Shown here in pieces: positions 14,590-22,623 of a stretch of 64,000 nt of DNA (positions within the stretch are counted from its first letter, which is position 1; every line of letters begins with the position of its first letter). The notes beneath the pieces were generated by a model. The model saw only the letters and a program-made list of their open reading frames with translations. It was not told the origin of the DNA and searched no databases. The DNA comes from a virus, in the IMG/VR virus record IMGVR_UViG_3300021962_000021, positions 62,001-126,000 of that record; one strand, given 5' to 3'. The translations under genes and the position numbers were made by a program.

Positions 14590-14660
14590 ATAACTCATTG
14601 ATAATCAAAGGGGTATATATTACCCCTTTTTTTATTACATAAATCATTGATAATCAATTA
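14590..14660 (+). repeat. two copies of the TTGATnnTCAA dyad
   Basis: Cores TTGATAATCAA at 14598-14608 and 14647-14657, again on both sides of a terminator and upstream of a promoter, the same arrangement as at 12158. Confidence 0.6.
14606..14635 (+). terminator. intrinsic terminator after the vWA gene
   Basis: AAAGGGGTA and TACCCCTTT form a 9-bp stem with loop TATAT, followed by T residues. Confidence 0.85.
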
Positions 14661-14672
14661 ATTAAAAATAAA

Positions 14673-14704
14673 TTTGGTGAAACGGGAAATTTTTCGTATA
14701 TTTG
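14673..14704 (+). promoter_or_regulatory. Bacteroidota-type promoter for the MoxR-like gene
   Basis: TTTG at 14673-14676, 20-nt spacer, TATATTTG at 14697-14704, a perfect match to TAnnTTTG. About 20 nt from the -7 element to the ATG. Confidence 0.8.
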
Positions 14705-14724
14705 ATAAATCAATCACCAATTAA

Positions 14725-16041
14725 ATGGATATTTCTATGCGTAAGAAAAATGTTACAAAAACTACTAAATCGAAAACTATGGCTCGTAAAACGGCAAAGC
14801 GTGTGAGTGGACGCAAAACAACTCAAAAGACAGTGGATACCAATGTAGGTTTCACAAATGAATGTTACAAAATTGTGCAAGTGGGTAGAAGTTTCGCACT
14901 TATGACCACAAAGAGTGATATCATTGATACAAAAGTCGATGGTATTTCGAAACAAAAAATGAAACAAGCACATACGGAGAATAAAGCAATCCGTGGTTTT
15001 GTAAACAAAAGTGGTAATCTTTCTTACAAACTTGTTGAGATGGATGAATTTAAAAAATTAGCAAATGTTATTGAAGATGCTGCATGTGATAGTGTAAGTG
15101 AAGCATTTGAAACACACGAACATTTGAAACAATTTATCCACGAGAAAGGTGGTGAATTGAAACCTGAAGGATTATTCATTGAACCGCTTAAGTGGAAGTA
15201 TCTTCTTCGTTCAGCAGTTCGTGGTAAGAATATTATGATGACTGGTCCTACTGGTTGTGGTAAAACTTTGGCATCTCAATCGTTAGTTCGTTCATTGAAG
15301 CGTCCTGACTTTTATTTCAACTTAGGTGCAACGCAAGACCCACGTGCTACTCTTATCGGTAACACACACTTTAATAAAGAAAACGGAACATTCTTTGCTG
15401 AATCCGCTTTCGTAAAAGCAATCAGCACTCCAAACGCAATCATCCTATTGGACGAGATTAGCCGTGCTCACCCAGAAGCTTGGAATATCTTAATGACTGT
15501 GTTGGATGCCGGACAGCGTTATTTACGATTGGACGAGGCTGAAGGTTCACCAATTGTTAAAGTAGCAAATGGTGTTACATTCATCGCAACGGCAAACATT
15601 GGTAACGAATATACGTCTACACGTATTATGGACCGTGCGATTATGGACCGTTTCGTAACTATTGAAATGGATTTGTTGGATAAGGATAGTGAATTGGCAT
15701 TGTTGAAATTCAAATTCCCTGAAGCTGATGAATATGCATTACAAGCTTTATCCGAGATTGCTGATACAACTCGTCAGTTAATCAAAACTGATATGAGTAA
15801 AATCTCAACAATCATTTCGACACGTGTGAATGTGGAAGCTGCCGGTCTTATCTATGATGGGTTTACCTTAATGGAAGCGGCTGAAATCGCTATCTTACCA
15901 TATTTCAGTAATGATGGTGGGTTGGATAGTGAAAGAGTATTTATTAAACAACTTGTTCAAAAATATGTTAAATCAACAGATGAAGCACTTTTCAATGAAG
16001 TGAAAGATGAACAAGGTGATGAAGAAACTATCGTTTGGTAG
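14725..16041 (+). CDS. MoxR/CobS-type AAA+ ATPase
   Basis: 438 aa. The basic N-terminal 40 residues are Lys/Thr/Arg rich. The AAA+ core has Walker A GPTGCGKT (174-181), Walker B I-I-L-L-D-E-I-S (239-246, acidic pair D243/E244) and a sensor-like F-I-A-T-A-N segment near 290. The fold and order match CobS and other MoxR ATPases. Its partner is the vWA protein just upstream, each from its own promoter. Such pairs act as chaperone-like remodelling machines; in a phage the target is unknown. An alternative start at 14737 (MRKKNV) is possible. Confidence 0.85.
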   Translation: MDISMRKKNVTKTTKSKTMARKTAKRVSGRKTTQKTVDTNVGFTNECYKIVQVGRSFALMTTKSDIIDTKVDGISKQKMKQAHTENKAIRGFVNKSGNLSYKLVEMDEFKKLANVIEDAACDSVSEAFETHEHLKQFIHEKGGELKPEGLFIEPLKWKYLLRSAVRGKNIMMTGPTGCGKTLASQSLVRSLKRPDFYFNLGATQDPRATLIGNTHFNKENGTFFAESAFVKAISTPNAIILLDEISRAHPEAWNILMTVLDAGQRYLRLDEAEGSPIVKVANGVTFIATANIGNEYTSTRIMDRAIMDRFVTIEMDLLDKDSELALLKFKFPEADEYALQALSEIADTTRQLIKTDMSKISTIISTRVNVEAAGLIYDGFTLMEAAEIAILPYFSNDGGLDSERVFIKQLVQKYVKSTDEALFNEVKDEQGDEETIVW

Positions 16042-16061
16042 TAGTTTTAATGGTGATTGAG

Positions 16062-16097
16062 AAAATAGGGTGGCATTTGTCACCCTATTTCTTTTTA
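16062..16097 (+). terminator. intrinsic terminator after the AAA+ gene
   Basis: AAATAGGGTG and CACCCTATTT form a 10-bp stem with loop GCATTTGT, followed by CTTTTT. Confidence 0.9.
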
Positions 16098-16124
16098 TAC
16101 TAATGGTAATTTAAATTTTAAAAA

Positions 16125-16298
16125 ATGTCTACAAAATTGACAATCGAAGAAAAACAGGAAATTGAACTTGTATTAGAAGAAGCTTCAGCTTGGAATGTTC
16201 GTAAAGAAGTTATTCAAAAAGCTGAAAAATATATAAAGGATGGGCACGCACCTGTTGATGCTTATCATTTTGCTTATGAAGATTGCACACAACAATAA
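16125..16298 (+). CDS. hypothetical protein, 57 aa
   Basis: ATG at 16125 after an A-rich leader, stop 16296-16298. Small acidic helical protein (E-E-K-Q-E-I-E-L-V-L-E-E-A) with a C-terminal F-A-Y-E-D-C. The next gene starts 1 nt later (TAATATG). No family recognised. Confidence 0.6.
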   Translation: MSTKLTIEEKQEIELVLEEASAWNVRKEVIQKAEKYIKDGHAPVDAYHFAYEDCTQQ

Positions 16299-16299
16299 T

Positions 16300-16950
16300 A
16301 TGGAAATAGAATATAAAATAACCGAAGTGAAACCAAACATATTCGCAGTGATAATTCCGAATGGGTTTGATAGAGCTATGACTTTTTGTAGAGTTCAGGA
16401 ATTCTACGAGTCACCTAATCCACAATTTAGAGGTAAACACTTTAGCATGTGGGATTATATGAAGTGGTATAGTAAAGAATATGATCGTGGATTTAGTTAT
16501 CCAAACGATTGGAGTGGGTTTAACATTCCGTTTGAAGTTATGGATAAGTGTTTCCGAAATATGAAAGAATTTGAAACGCCGTATGATGCGGTGATGTATA
16601 AAATTTATTGGCATATCCGAACAATGAAAGCAAATGGTAGAGCCTATGTTATAGGTGCAGCTGATACCAAAGGTGATACATTTAAACATGAAGTTTGTCA
16701 TGGTTTGTATTATACCGATAAAACTTACAATCAATTAGTGAATGAAATTACCGATACTATTTCGGTAGAACACAAATTGAATTTCAGAAATAATTTAATC
16801 CGAATGGGTTATACCGATGGTGTAGTAGATGATGAAATTCAGGCGTATTTAACATTTGGACATAATTACAAAAACTTTTCGGATAAAGTTCCTGATGAAT
16901 TATGTAAACAATGGAACAAACAATATAAAAAAGTATTTCAAACTTTCTAA
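16300..16950 (+). CDS. HExxH-containing protein, possible metallopeptidase
   Basis: The start is placed at ATG 16300 (MEIEYK), directly after the previous stop; the frame extends further upstream but overlaps the preceding gene. 216 aa. F-K-H-E-V-C-H-G-L-Y has an HExxH core at 130-134, preceded by a strand G-R-A-Y-V-I-G-A. A conserved late E-I-Q-A-Y-L (about 186-191) could supply the third ligand. No signal peptide, so it would act in the cytoplasm. The peptidase call rests on the motif only. Confidence 0.5.
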   Translation: MEIEYKITEVKPNIFAVIIPNGFDRAMTFCRVQEFYESPNPQFRGKHFSMWDYMKWYSKEYDRGFSYPNDWSGFNIPFEVMDKCFRNMKEFETPYDAVMYKIYWHIRTMKANGRAYVIGAADTKGDTFKHEVCHGLYYTDKTYNQLVNEITDTISVEHKLNFRNNLIRMGYTDGVVDDEIQAYLTFGHNYKNFSDKVPDELCKQWNKQYKKVFQTF

Positions 16951-16961
16951 AAATAAAAATT

Positions 16962-17207
16962 ATGGCAAGTATAGACATTGATATTGATGATATCATATAT
17001 GGTTTAATGGGATATGAAAAGCAAGAATTAGCGGATGAACTTTATGAAGCGGGTTATGTTCCTAAACAAATTCAAGGAACTTTAGCTGATCCTGATAATA
17101 AGAGTTCGGAATTTGATGAACAAGTCAAAAAGTTAATTGGCAATAGTTGGAAACTATCCAAAGAAGATGAAGAAACAATTTTACGAATAACAAATAAATT
17201 AATTTAA
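16962..17207 (+). CDS. hypothetical protein, 81 aa
   Basis: Begins with alternating Ile and Asp (S-I-D-I-D-I-D-D-I-I) and is acidic and helical after that. Ends in N-K-L-I and abuts the next start without a gap. Confidence 0.6.
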   Translation: MASIDIDIDDIIYGLMGYEKQELADELYEAGYVPKQIQGTLADPDNKSSEFDEQVKKLIGNSWKLSKEDEETILRITNKLI

Positions 17208-17588
17208 ATGAAAAACTTATTAAAGTATAAAACTCAAATCATTAATTTGATAACAATATTTTTGATTTTAGAATTTGTAATTTTCCCAGGTCTCAGTGCC
17301 GCTAATACATTTGCCAATATAATGGCTGGTATTGGTTTGTTGTTATTGATTGTTTGGGGTGGATTGGCTCTTTACAATTATGTAACATCCGATAAAGGTG
17401 GCTTCATTGATAAAAAAGAATTATCCGAAGCGGAAAGACAATGGAAAGAGCATGTTCAGAAACAAATGGATAATATGCAGAAACAAAATGAAACTCCAAC
17501 AAAGAAAAAAAATCCAAAACAATTTGATGGTGTTGAAAGTGATAACCCATTTGTAAAAACAAGAAAGAAAACAAATAAAACAAAATAA
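17208..17588 (+). CDS. membrane protein, 126 aa
   Basis: Two hydrophobic segments (about 10-30 and 35-55) are followed by a charged coiled-coil-like C-terminus rich in Lys and Gln. The gene lies directly before the SPFH gene with a 1-nt gap, so the two products may act together at the inner membrane. Confidence 0.6.
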   Translation: MKNLLKYKTQIINLITIFLILEFVIFPGLSAANTFANIMAGIGLLLLIVWGGLALYNYVTSDKGGFIDKKELSEAERQWKEHVQKQMDNMQKQNETPTKKKNPKQFDGVESDNPFVKTRKKTNKTK

Positions 17589-17589
17589 T

Positions 17590-18534
17590 ATGGCAACATT
17601 TCAAAGGTATAATTATCGTTATGATGATTATGGTAATCGTAGAACGGATGAACAAATAGATGAACTAGAAACGCAATTTAATTTAGAACAAAAACAAAAA
17701 CAAAGTAAAATGTTTAAAACAATCGGAGCATCCATTATTGGATTTATTACATTAATGGTATTATTTGCAGCATGTGAAAGAATTGATGCAGGACACGTAG
17801 GTGTTAAAGTGAACCTTTATGGTGATAACAAAGGTGTAGCTGATGTAACGGAAGTAACGGGTATTGTATTCTTTAACCCAATTACGCATCGTATTTATGA
17901 GTTTCCTACCTTTATTCAACACAAAGAATATACAGGTGATAATTCATTTGTAGTAAACTCAAAAGATGGTAGTGAGTTCCATGTATCACCTATCGTAAAC
18001 TATTCAGTAAAGAGAGAAAAAGTTCCTTACATCTTTGCTAAGTATCGTAGAAGTTTAGAACAAATTGAAGAAGGTTTCTTAAAGACCGCAGTATATGATG
18101 CGTTTCGTTTAGCAACTAACAAATATACGGCTGATGAATTGATTAGTAATCGTGCTCAATTTGAGATTGAAGTTCGTAAGTTATTGGAAGGACAATTGTT
18201 AAACGAAGGATTTATGGTTAATCAGTTTACATCTAATTTGATTTATCCAGATTCATTCAAAGAAGCAATCAACGCTAAGAACAACGCAGTTCAAGCTGCA
18301 TTAAGAGCAGAGAACGAAGTTAAAACGGCAGAAGCACAAGCGAAGATTAAAGTAGCAACCGCAGAGGGTAACGCACAAGCATTACTTACATCTGCTAAAG
18401 CAGAAGCTGAAGCAAATAGAATGAAACAACAAACATTGACACCATTACTTATTCAAATGGAATATGTTAATAAGTGGGATGGTAAGTTGCCAGTTTATGG
18501 TCAAATACCTACATTGTTTAAGAATATTCAATAA
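17590..18534 (+). CDS. SPFH/Band 7 (prohibitin-like) membrane protein
   Basis: 314 aa. A cytoplasmic N-terminus of about 38 residues, a membrane segment near 41-60, then the SPFH domain starting R-I-D-A-G-H-V-G-V-K-V and ending near 230. A coiled-coil Ala/Glu-rich region follows (A-E-A-Q-A-K, A-K-A-E-A-E-A). This is the layout of prohibitins/HflK-like proteins that oligomerise and organise membranes or restrain FtsH. A second, shorter SPFH gene lies at 40356. The stop codon overlaps a tRNA-like minihelix. Confidence 0.85.
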   Translation: MATFQRYNYRYDDYGNRRTDEQIDELETQFNLEQKQKQSKMFKTIGASIIGFITLMVLFAACERIDAGHVGVKVNLYGDNKGVADVTEVTGIVFFNPITHRIYEFPTFIQHKEYTGDNSFVVNSKDGSEFHVSPIVNYSVKREKVPYIFAKYRRSLEQIEEGFLKTAVYDAFRLATNKYTADELISNRAQFEIEVRKLLEGQLLNEGFMVNQFTSNLIYPDSFKEAINAKNNAVQAALRAENEVKTAEAQAKIKVATAEGNAQALLTSAKAEAEANRMKQQTLTPLLIQMEYVNKWDGKLPVYGQIPTLFKNIQ

Positions 18535-18577
18535 GATAGTTTGGAACTTGGTAGGGGTTCGATTCCCCTACTATCTT
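18533..18577 (+). ncRNA. tRNA minihelix (acceptor plus T arm only)
   Basis: AAGATA (from 18533) pairs with TATCTT (18572-18577). The T arm GTAGGGG-TTCGATT-CCCCTAC (18551-18571) is perfect. Only 12 nt lie between them, so there are no D or anticodon arms. The 5' strand overlaps the SPFH stop codon. This is the minimal shape bound by RNase P and CCA enzymes; it may be an mRNA processing site or a deleted tRNA remnant. Confidence 0.65.
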
Positions 18578-18591
18578 CAAAATAGAATAAT

Positions 18592-18858
18592 ATGAAATTG
18601 CTAACAATAGAAAATTATCAAAAATTAAATGGAATATTTTACAATAATAGATGGAAAATTTCAGAAGTGAAAGAAGAAATTGACCGTTATATTTTTTTAT
18701 TTGAAAGTGAACAAAAAGATGAAACAATTATTGAAATAGTTAGGAGACGGAATGATGGTGGTAAGTGGTTAGCAAGATATAGAAATGAGTGGTTCTTTTT
18801 AACCAAAGAAGATTTTAAATCACCAGATAATTTAGTAAAAGCATTTAGAAATTTTTAA
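18592..18858 (+). CDS. member of a small paralogous family, 88 aa
   Basis: Begins K-L-L-T-I-E-N-Y-Q-K-L and ends with a short helix S-P-D-N-L-V-K-A-F-R. This is the same frame as other proteins in the window that start L-x-I-x-N-x-x-K-I and end D-x-x-I-x-x-h-R. The centre is beta-rich with W-L-A-R-Y. Function unknown. Confidence 0.6.
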   Translation: MKLLTIENYQKLNGIFYNNRWKISEVKEEIDRYIFLFESEQKDETIIEIVRRRNDGGKWLARYRNEWFFLTKEDFKSPDNLVKAFRNF

Positions 18859-18861
18859 GAT

Positions 18862-19071
18862 ATGAAAGGATACTATACAATCTACAATCATAGAAACAAT
18901 TGTTGGTTGAATTGGAGTAATATGTGGATAGAGGATAATGATACTACAAAAAATTACCAAAACATAAAATGTTATCAAACACTAAGTGAAGCTGAAAGTG
19001 ATTTGGTGCAAAATTACATTTGGAAAAATAACCCCAACGATTTCTTTACAATACGAAAAATATACTTTTAA
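18862..19071 (+). CDS. hypothetical protein, 69 aa
   Basis: Aromatic-rich small protein (YYTIYNHRNNCWLNW). Ends 1 nt before the next ATG. No family recognised. Confidence 0.55.
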   Translation: MKGYYTIYNHRNNCWLNWSNMWIEDNDTTKNYQNIKCYQTLSEAESDLVQNYIWKNNPNDFFTIRKIYF

Positions 19072-19072
19072 T

Positions 19073-19393
19073 ATGAGATTAACAATTAAAAACATCAGTT
19101 CAATAAAGAAAATTGATAACCACGAACGGATTAGTATAAATGATGTTGAAGTAGAACAAAATCGTTATGTTATATTTTTTTGGCATAAAGATTATGGTTC
19201 TTTTGAAGCTACTTTAAAAAGAGATAAATTACAACCATTTCAAATGGGTTGGTCTTTACATTTAAGACCGGATGATTCGCATAGCAAAAGTTATGATTAT
19301 CCAATTTATAGAGATGATGTATTGGGTCCATTTAATTTTTTAGATTTTCTTAACAATACATGTCACGATTGGGATATATTAAACAATAAATAA
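19073..19393 (+). CDS. member of the small paralogous family, 106 aa
   Basis: The start is set at ATG 19073 (M-R-L-T-I-K-N-I), which matches the paralogue starts; a longer open frame overlaps the preceding gene. Starts M-R-L-T-I-K-N-I-S-S-I-K-K-I, has a beta-rich centre and ends with F-L-D-F-L-N. Function unknown. Confidence 0.6.
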   Translation: MRLTIKNISSIKKIDNHERISINDVEVEQNRYVIFFWHKDYGSFEATLKRDKLQPFQMGWSLHLRPDDSHSKSYDYPIYRDDVLGPFNFLDFLNNTCHDWDILNNK

Positions 19394-19408
19394 ATTAATA
19401 AGTAAATT

Positions 19409-19819
19409 ATGGCAAGATTTAATGGAACAAAACGAAATGAATATTCTTCCGAAAGAGTAAGAAAAATGCGTAGTGAAAGAAAAATGAAAAAAGCTAAAGT
19501 TGATGGTGTAACTAATGACCTATATCAATATTGTTTGGGTGATTTAATTGGTGCCGGTCATTTATCAATAATGGGATTTAATCATTTGGATATTAAAACG
19601 GTAGTTGATACTAGTCCATTGGGGCAAGCTTTGAATATGAATAAAAACACCCTTATACAACATAATTTACAATTTAATGCATACCAACATAGTGATAGAG
19701 ATGGAGTAAGACCGCATATGGAAGGGTATTTATCGAGCGGACATCCTAATGACCCCCGTTTTAAATTAAAGGGTTGGTTTAATGAAGATGGTAGTATAAG
19801 AATTGAATTAGTTAAATAA
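19409..19819 (+). CDS. hypothetical protein, 136 aa
   Basis: A basic N-terminus (about 35 residues, Arg/Lys rich) is followed by a soluble domain with G-D-L-I-G-A-G-H and a C-terminal D-P-R-F-K-L-K-G-W-F. Nucleic acid binding is possible from the charge, not shown. Confidence 0.55.
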   Translation: MARFNGTKRNEYSSERVRKMRSERKMKKAKVDGVTNDLYQYCLGDLIGAGHLSIMGFNHLDIKTVVDTSPLGQALNMNKNTLIQHNLQFNAYQHSDRDGVRPHMEGYLSSGHPNDPRFKLKGWFNEDGSIRIELVK

Positions 19820-19826
19820 ATTAATT

Positions 19827-20165
19827 ATGATAAAAAATTTTAATAAAATAGATGGGTATTTAATAATGATACCAATATACAGGTCGCAAGCAACTTATAA
19901 TGTTCGTAATGTTTGGACAGAGGAAGGTGATAACGGGCATTGGGTTGGTAACATTAATTTTGAATTTGACCAGAAATCGGCATTTGCAGTTCCTAAACAT
20001 TTAACATTGAAACTGATTAAAAATTCAGATACAGATGGATACATTTTAAATATCAAATCGGATGAAGAATTAAAACCTTTCAAAGATGCATATTTAAAAG
20101 GTTCGGAAATTGGAGATATGCATAAATTTATTTCAAAAATACAAACATACATTCAAAACATTTAA
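19827..20165 (+). CDS. hypothetical protein, 112 aa, distant paralogue candidate
   Basis: I-K-N-F-N-K-I at the start, K-H-L-T-L-K-L-I in the middle and M-H-K-F-I-S-K-I at the end resemble the small paralogous family of this window, but similarity is weak. No other family recognised. Confidence 0.5.
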   Translation: MIKNFNKIDGYLIMIPIYRSQATYNVRNVWTEEGDNGHWVGNINFEFDQKSAFAVPKHLTLKLIKNSDTDGYILNIKSDEELKPFKDAYLKGSEIGDMHKFISKIQTYIQNI

Positions 20166-20175
20166 AACAAAGTAT

Positions 20176-20829
20176 ATGCCAAATTGGTGCAGTAACACAT
20201 TAATCGTTGAAGGAGACTTGAACGAATTAGTAGATTTCAAAAAGAAAGTATTAGTTCCAAGTGAAACCATAAAAGGTGATTTGGATTTCACAATGGAAGG
20301 GTTATATCCTACTCCGCCTGAATTGTTAGAACAAACATCGCCAGTAATGTGGAGAGGTGAGTTGCATGATGAAGAAGGGCAAAAGGCGTTTGAAGAACAT
20401 ATCAAATCTTTAAAAGAAAAATTCGGACACGAAGATTGGTATAATTGGAGAATTGCAAATTGGGGAACGAAGTGGGATGTTAGTGATAGTTATGTAGATG
20501 AAAGAGATGGCGAGTCGCTTTCTATTAATTACACAACTGCTTGGGGACCTAATTCTATGTTTATTCATTACGCATCTAAACAATTTCCTAATCTACATTT
20601 CAAATTAAGTTATGAAGAACCGGGTATGGGATTTTGTGGTTGTTACGAAGTGATAAATGGTGGTGAAGATTTTGAAGATTTAATGGAAGGTGATTTAGAA
20701 TGGAAAGATGAAGATACGGATAGATTGGTTACATACGATAGTGAATTAGAAAGGTATCGTTATGTTGATACAAATGAAGTGATAGATGATGAAGATTTTT
20801 ATCCGCAAGAACATAATCCGTTTATATAA
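20176..20829 (+). CDS. Api92-like / DUF1281 ferredoxin-fold protein
   Basis: Start placed at ATG 20176 (M-P-N-W-C-S-N-T-L), the usual opening of this family; an upstream in-frame ATG overlaps the previous gene. 217 aa. N-W-G-T-K-W-D (near 95-101), T-A-W-G-P (near 120-124) and a late G-F-C-G-C-Y-E match the conserved core of Api92-like proteins found on plasmids and phages. Function unknown in the family. The C-terminus is very acidic. Confidence 0.75.
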   Translation: MPNWCSNTLIVEGDLNELVDFKKKVLVPSETIKGDLDFTMEGLYPTPPELLEQTSPVMWRGELHDEEGQKAFEEHIKSLKEKFGHEDWYNWRIANWGTKWDVSDSYVDERDGESLSINYTTAWGPNSMFIHYASKQFPNLHFKLSYEEPGMGFCGCYEVINGGEDFEDLMEGDLEWKDEDTDRLVTYDSELERYRYVDTNEVIDDEDFYPQEHNPFI

Positions 20830-21102
20830 GTGAATATATTATAAATTTTGTTAATATAAGGTAAAAATACCCTATTTCATAACTAATTGACCCTCAATGG
20901 GTTACGCATAAGTCGTTGATTATCAATGAGAAAATTCTTTATTGACAATCAATGACTTATGCTTTTGGTTTTATAGGGTATTTCATAACTCGTTGATTGT
21001 CAATGAACAATTTTTTCAAATTATTTGGCCAGTTCGGGAAAATTTCGTATCTTTACAGGGTAAAGTTTCCAATATTGGAGATATATATAAAATTTTATTA
21101 AT
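20830..21102. promoter_or_regulatory. regulatory region with four dyads and a large hairpin
   Basis: Dyad cores lie at 20887-20897, 20916-20926, 20942-20952 and 20993-21003. The middle two are inverted and form a 22-bp near-perfect stem (GCATAAGTC ... GACTTATGC) with a 13-nt loop. AATACCCTAT and ATAGGGTATT form an outer inverted repeat. The promoter at 21024 follows. The 3' part is duplicated at 46428-46560. Confidence 0.65.
21024..21055 (+). promoter_or_regulatory. Bacteroidota-type promoter for the GP88-like gene
   Basis: TTTG at 21024-21027, 20-nt spacer, TATCTTTA at 21048-21055. The leader contains a 12-nt palindrome TCCAATATTGGA (21068-21079). Confidence 0.75.
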
Positions 21103-21924
21103 ATGAGTAAGTTACAATTCACAACAATTTCTAGTGCTAAAAAACAAACCGGCCTATCGTATTTAGGTAGTGTGGCGAGTAGTTCAAAAATTGCTAAAGG
21201 TTTAAAATATAACGAAATGACTTATATATTATATCTTGCACCTGCTGAACAAAGTGGTTACAATGTGTGTCCAATGTCAACGGAAGAATGTAGAACGGCG
21301 TGTTTAACAGAGTCGGGTCACAATCGTATTGATGTTAAAAAGAACGCAATCAATAAAGCTCGTATCAAAAAAACAAAGTTATTCTTTGAACAACGTGATT
21401 TCTTTATGGCTTGGTTGATTACCGAAATACAAAAAGCTAAGATTGATGCAGATACCAAAGGTTATCAATTTTCAGTTCGTATCAACGGAACATCCGATAT
21501 TAGTTTAGAAAGTTTCAAAGTGAAAGGTATGAATATATTAGAGTTCTTCCCACTTATTCCTTTCTATGATTATACGAAAGTTGCTAATCGTTTCAAAATG
21601 TTAGATAAGTATGATAACTACGATTTAACATATTCATTCAGCGGACATAATATGTTTCAATGTTTAGAATTATTAAACGAAAGAAAAGGTCGTGTGGCTA
21701 TGGTGTTTGAAGGTAAAGTATTACCAAAAACATTTATGGGATATGATGTAATTGATGGTGATGCGTATGATATGAGATACTATGATGCGCAAGGTGTAAT
21801 TGTAGGATTAAAGTTTAAGAAAGTTCGTAACAAAATTGATACGGCTAATAACAAATTCATTATTCCAATGGATAGTAAATTTAGTGTTTATGAAAAACAA
21901 AGTGAAAAGGTTAAGTCCAAATAG
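21103..21924 (+). CDS. phage GP88-like protein
   Basis: 273 aa. The N-terminal half has the spaced cysteines C-P-M-S-T-E-E-C-R-T-A-C with a following G-H-N-R, then V-R-I-N-G-T-S-D and F-Y-D-Y-T-K. This is the pattern I associate with the 'gene product 88' phage family. The family has no settled biochemical role; the cysteines suggest a metal or Fe-S site. Its own promoter and dedicated terminator imply a strongly expressed single gene. Confidence 0.6.
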   Translation: MSKLQFTTISSAKKQTGLSYLGSVASSSKIAKGLKYNEMTYILYLAPAEQSGYNVCPMSTEECRTACLTESGHNRIDVKKNAINKARIKKTKLFFEQRDFFMAWLITEIQKAKIDADTKGYQFSVRINGTSDISLESFKVKGMNILEFFPLIPFYDYTKVANRFKMLDKYDNYDLTYSFSGHNMFQCLELLNERKGRVAMVFEGKVLPKTFMGYDVIDGDAYDMRYYDAQGVIVGLKFKKVRNKIDTANNKFIIPMDSKFSVYEKQSEKVKSK

Positions 21925-22039
21925 TTCTAAAAGAAAAGACCAGCTAGATGCTGGTCTTTTTGATGGTAGATACCGTCAAAGAGTAGTAGTAGATAAAAAG
22001 AAAAAGAACGCTCGTAATTGGGCTCGTAAAAATAAATAA
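21890..22039 (+). CDS. small basic protein, 49 aa, spanning a terminator
   Basis: ATG 21890 overlaps the GP88-like gene by 35 nt. The C-terminal half (R-Y-R-Q-R-V-V-V-D-K-K-K-K) resembles tiny Arg/Lys-rich proteins found in many phages. The terminator hairpin of the upstream gene is inside its coding sequence, so full-length mRNA needs read-through. The next gene starts 1 nt after the stop. Confidence 0.5.
   Translation: MKNKVKRLSPNSSKRKDQLDAGLFDGRYRQRVVVDKKKKNARNWARKNK
21934..21961 (+). terminator. intrinsic terminator after the GP88-like gene
   Basis: AAAGACCAGC and GCTGGTCTTT form a perfect 10-bp stem with loop TAGAT, followed by T residues. It lies within the short gene at 21890-22039. 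Confidence 0.8.
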
Positions 22040-22040
22040 T

Positions 22041-22622
22041 ATGGCAGAAAGACAATCGCATGGTTTTAAGTTTGAAACCAAATGGTGTAAGGAAAATAAC
22101 ATTACTACTTGGAAACAATACGAAAAAAAGTATGGTAAACAAAAAGGTTCTAATTACACGTCTAAGTGGGATGCTATAAATGAAAATGTGAAAGGAGTAA
22201 ATTACAAAGGTAAACCAGTTCAGTTAAAATGTATTGGTTTAAATAATGCAATTGAGTTGGGTGATATATTTCGTAATTCAAACAAAGAAGAAGATTTTAC
22301 CTTAGTGGTTGGATTTTGGGAAGGTAAGAAAACGAATATAGTGGATGTTGTTGTATTAGATATCAACCATAAGAAATGGAATAAATTGTTTCAATGGGAT
22401 AAGTTTGATGAAGTGAAAGATTGGATTAAAAACAAAGTATCAAATTCATATAGTTACGATAATCAATGGAAAGAAGAAATGAATTATTACAAAGAATTGT
22501 GGGGTGATAGATTGGTAACACCAACCTTTAAAAGAGACCACAAAAAACAAAGAAGAATACAGTGTCAAATATCTTACATTAACTTTATGCAAGAGTTTGT
22601 TAATAATAAAATTTGTAAATAA
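22041..22622 (+). CDS. PD-(D/E)XK-like nuclease candidate
   Basis: 193 aa. H-G-F-K-F-E (8-13), W-D-A (about 43-45), then P-V-Q-L-K-C (about 60-65) and I-E-L-G-D are placed like the Glu, Asp and (E/Q)xK elements of a PD-(D/E)XK endonuclease. A later strand F-T-L-V-V-G-F-W-E-G supports the fold. Similar proteins in phages are annotated as restriction-like nucleases. The catalytic acid before xK is Gln here, which is tolerated in some members. Activity is inferred from motif order. Confidence 0.5.
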   Translation: MAERQSHGFKFETKWCKENNITTWKQYEKKYGKQKGSNYTSKWDAINENVKGVNYKGKPVQLKCIGLNNAIELGDIFRNSNKEEDFTLVVGFWEGKKTNIVDVVVLDINHKKWNKLFQWDKFDEVKDWIKNKVSNSYSYDNQWKEEMNYYKELWGDRLVTPTFKRDHKKQRRIQCQISYINFMQEFVNNKICK

Positions 22623-22623
22623 T

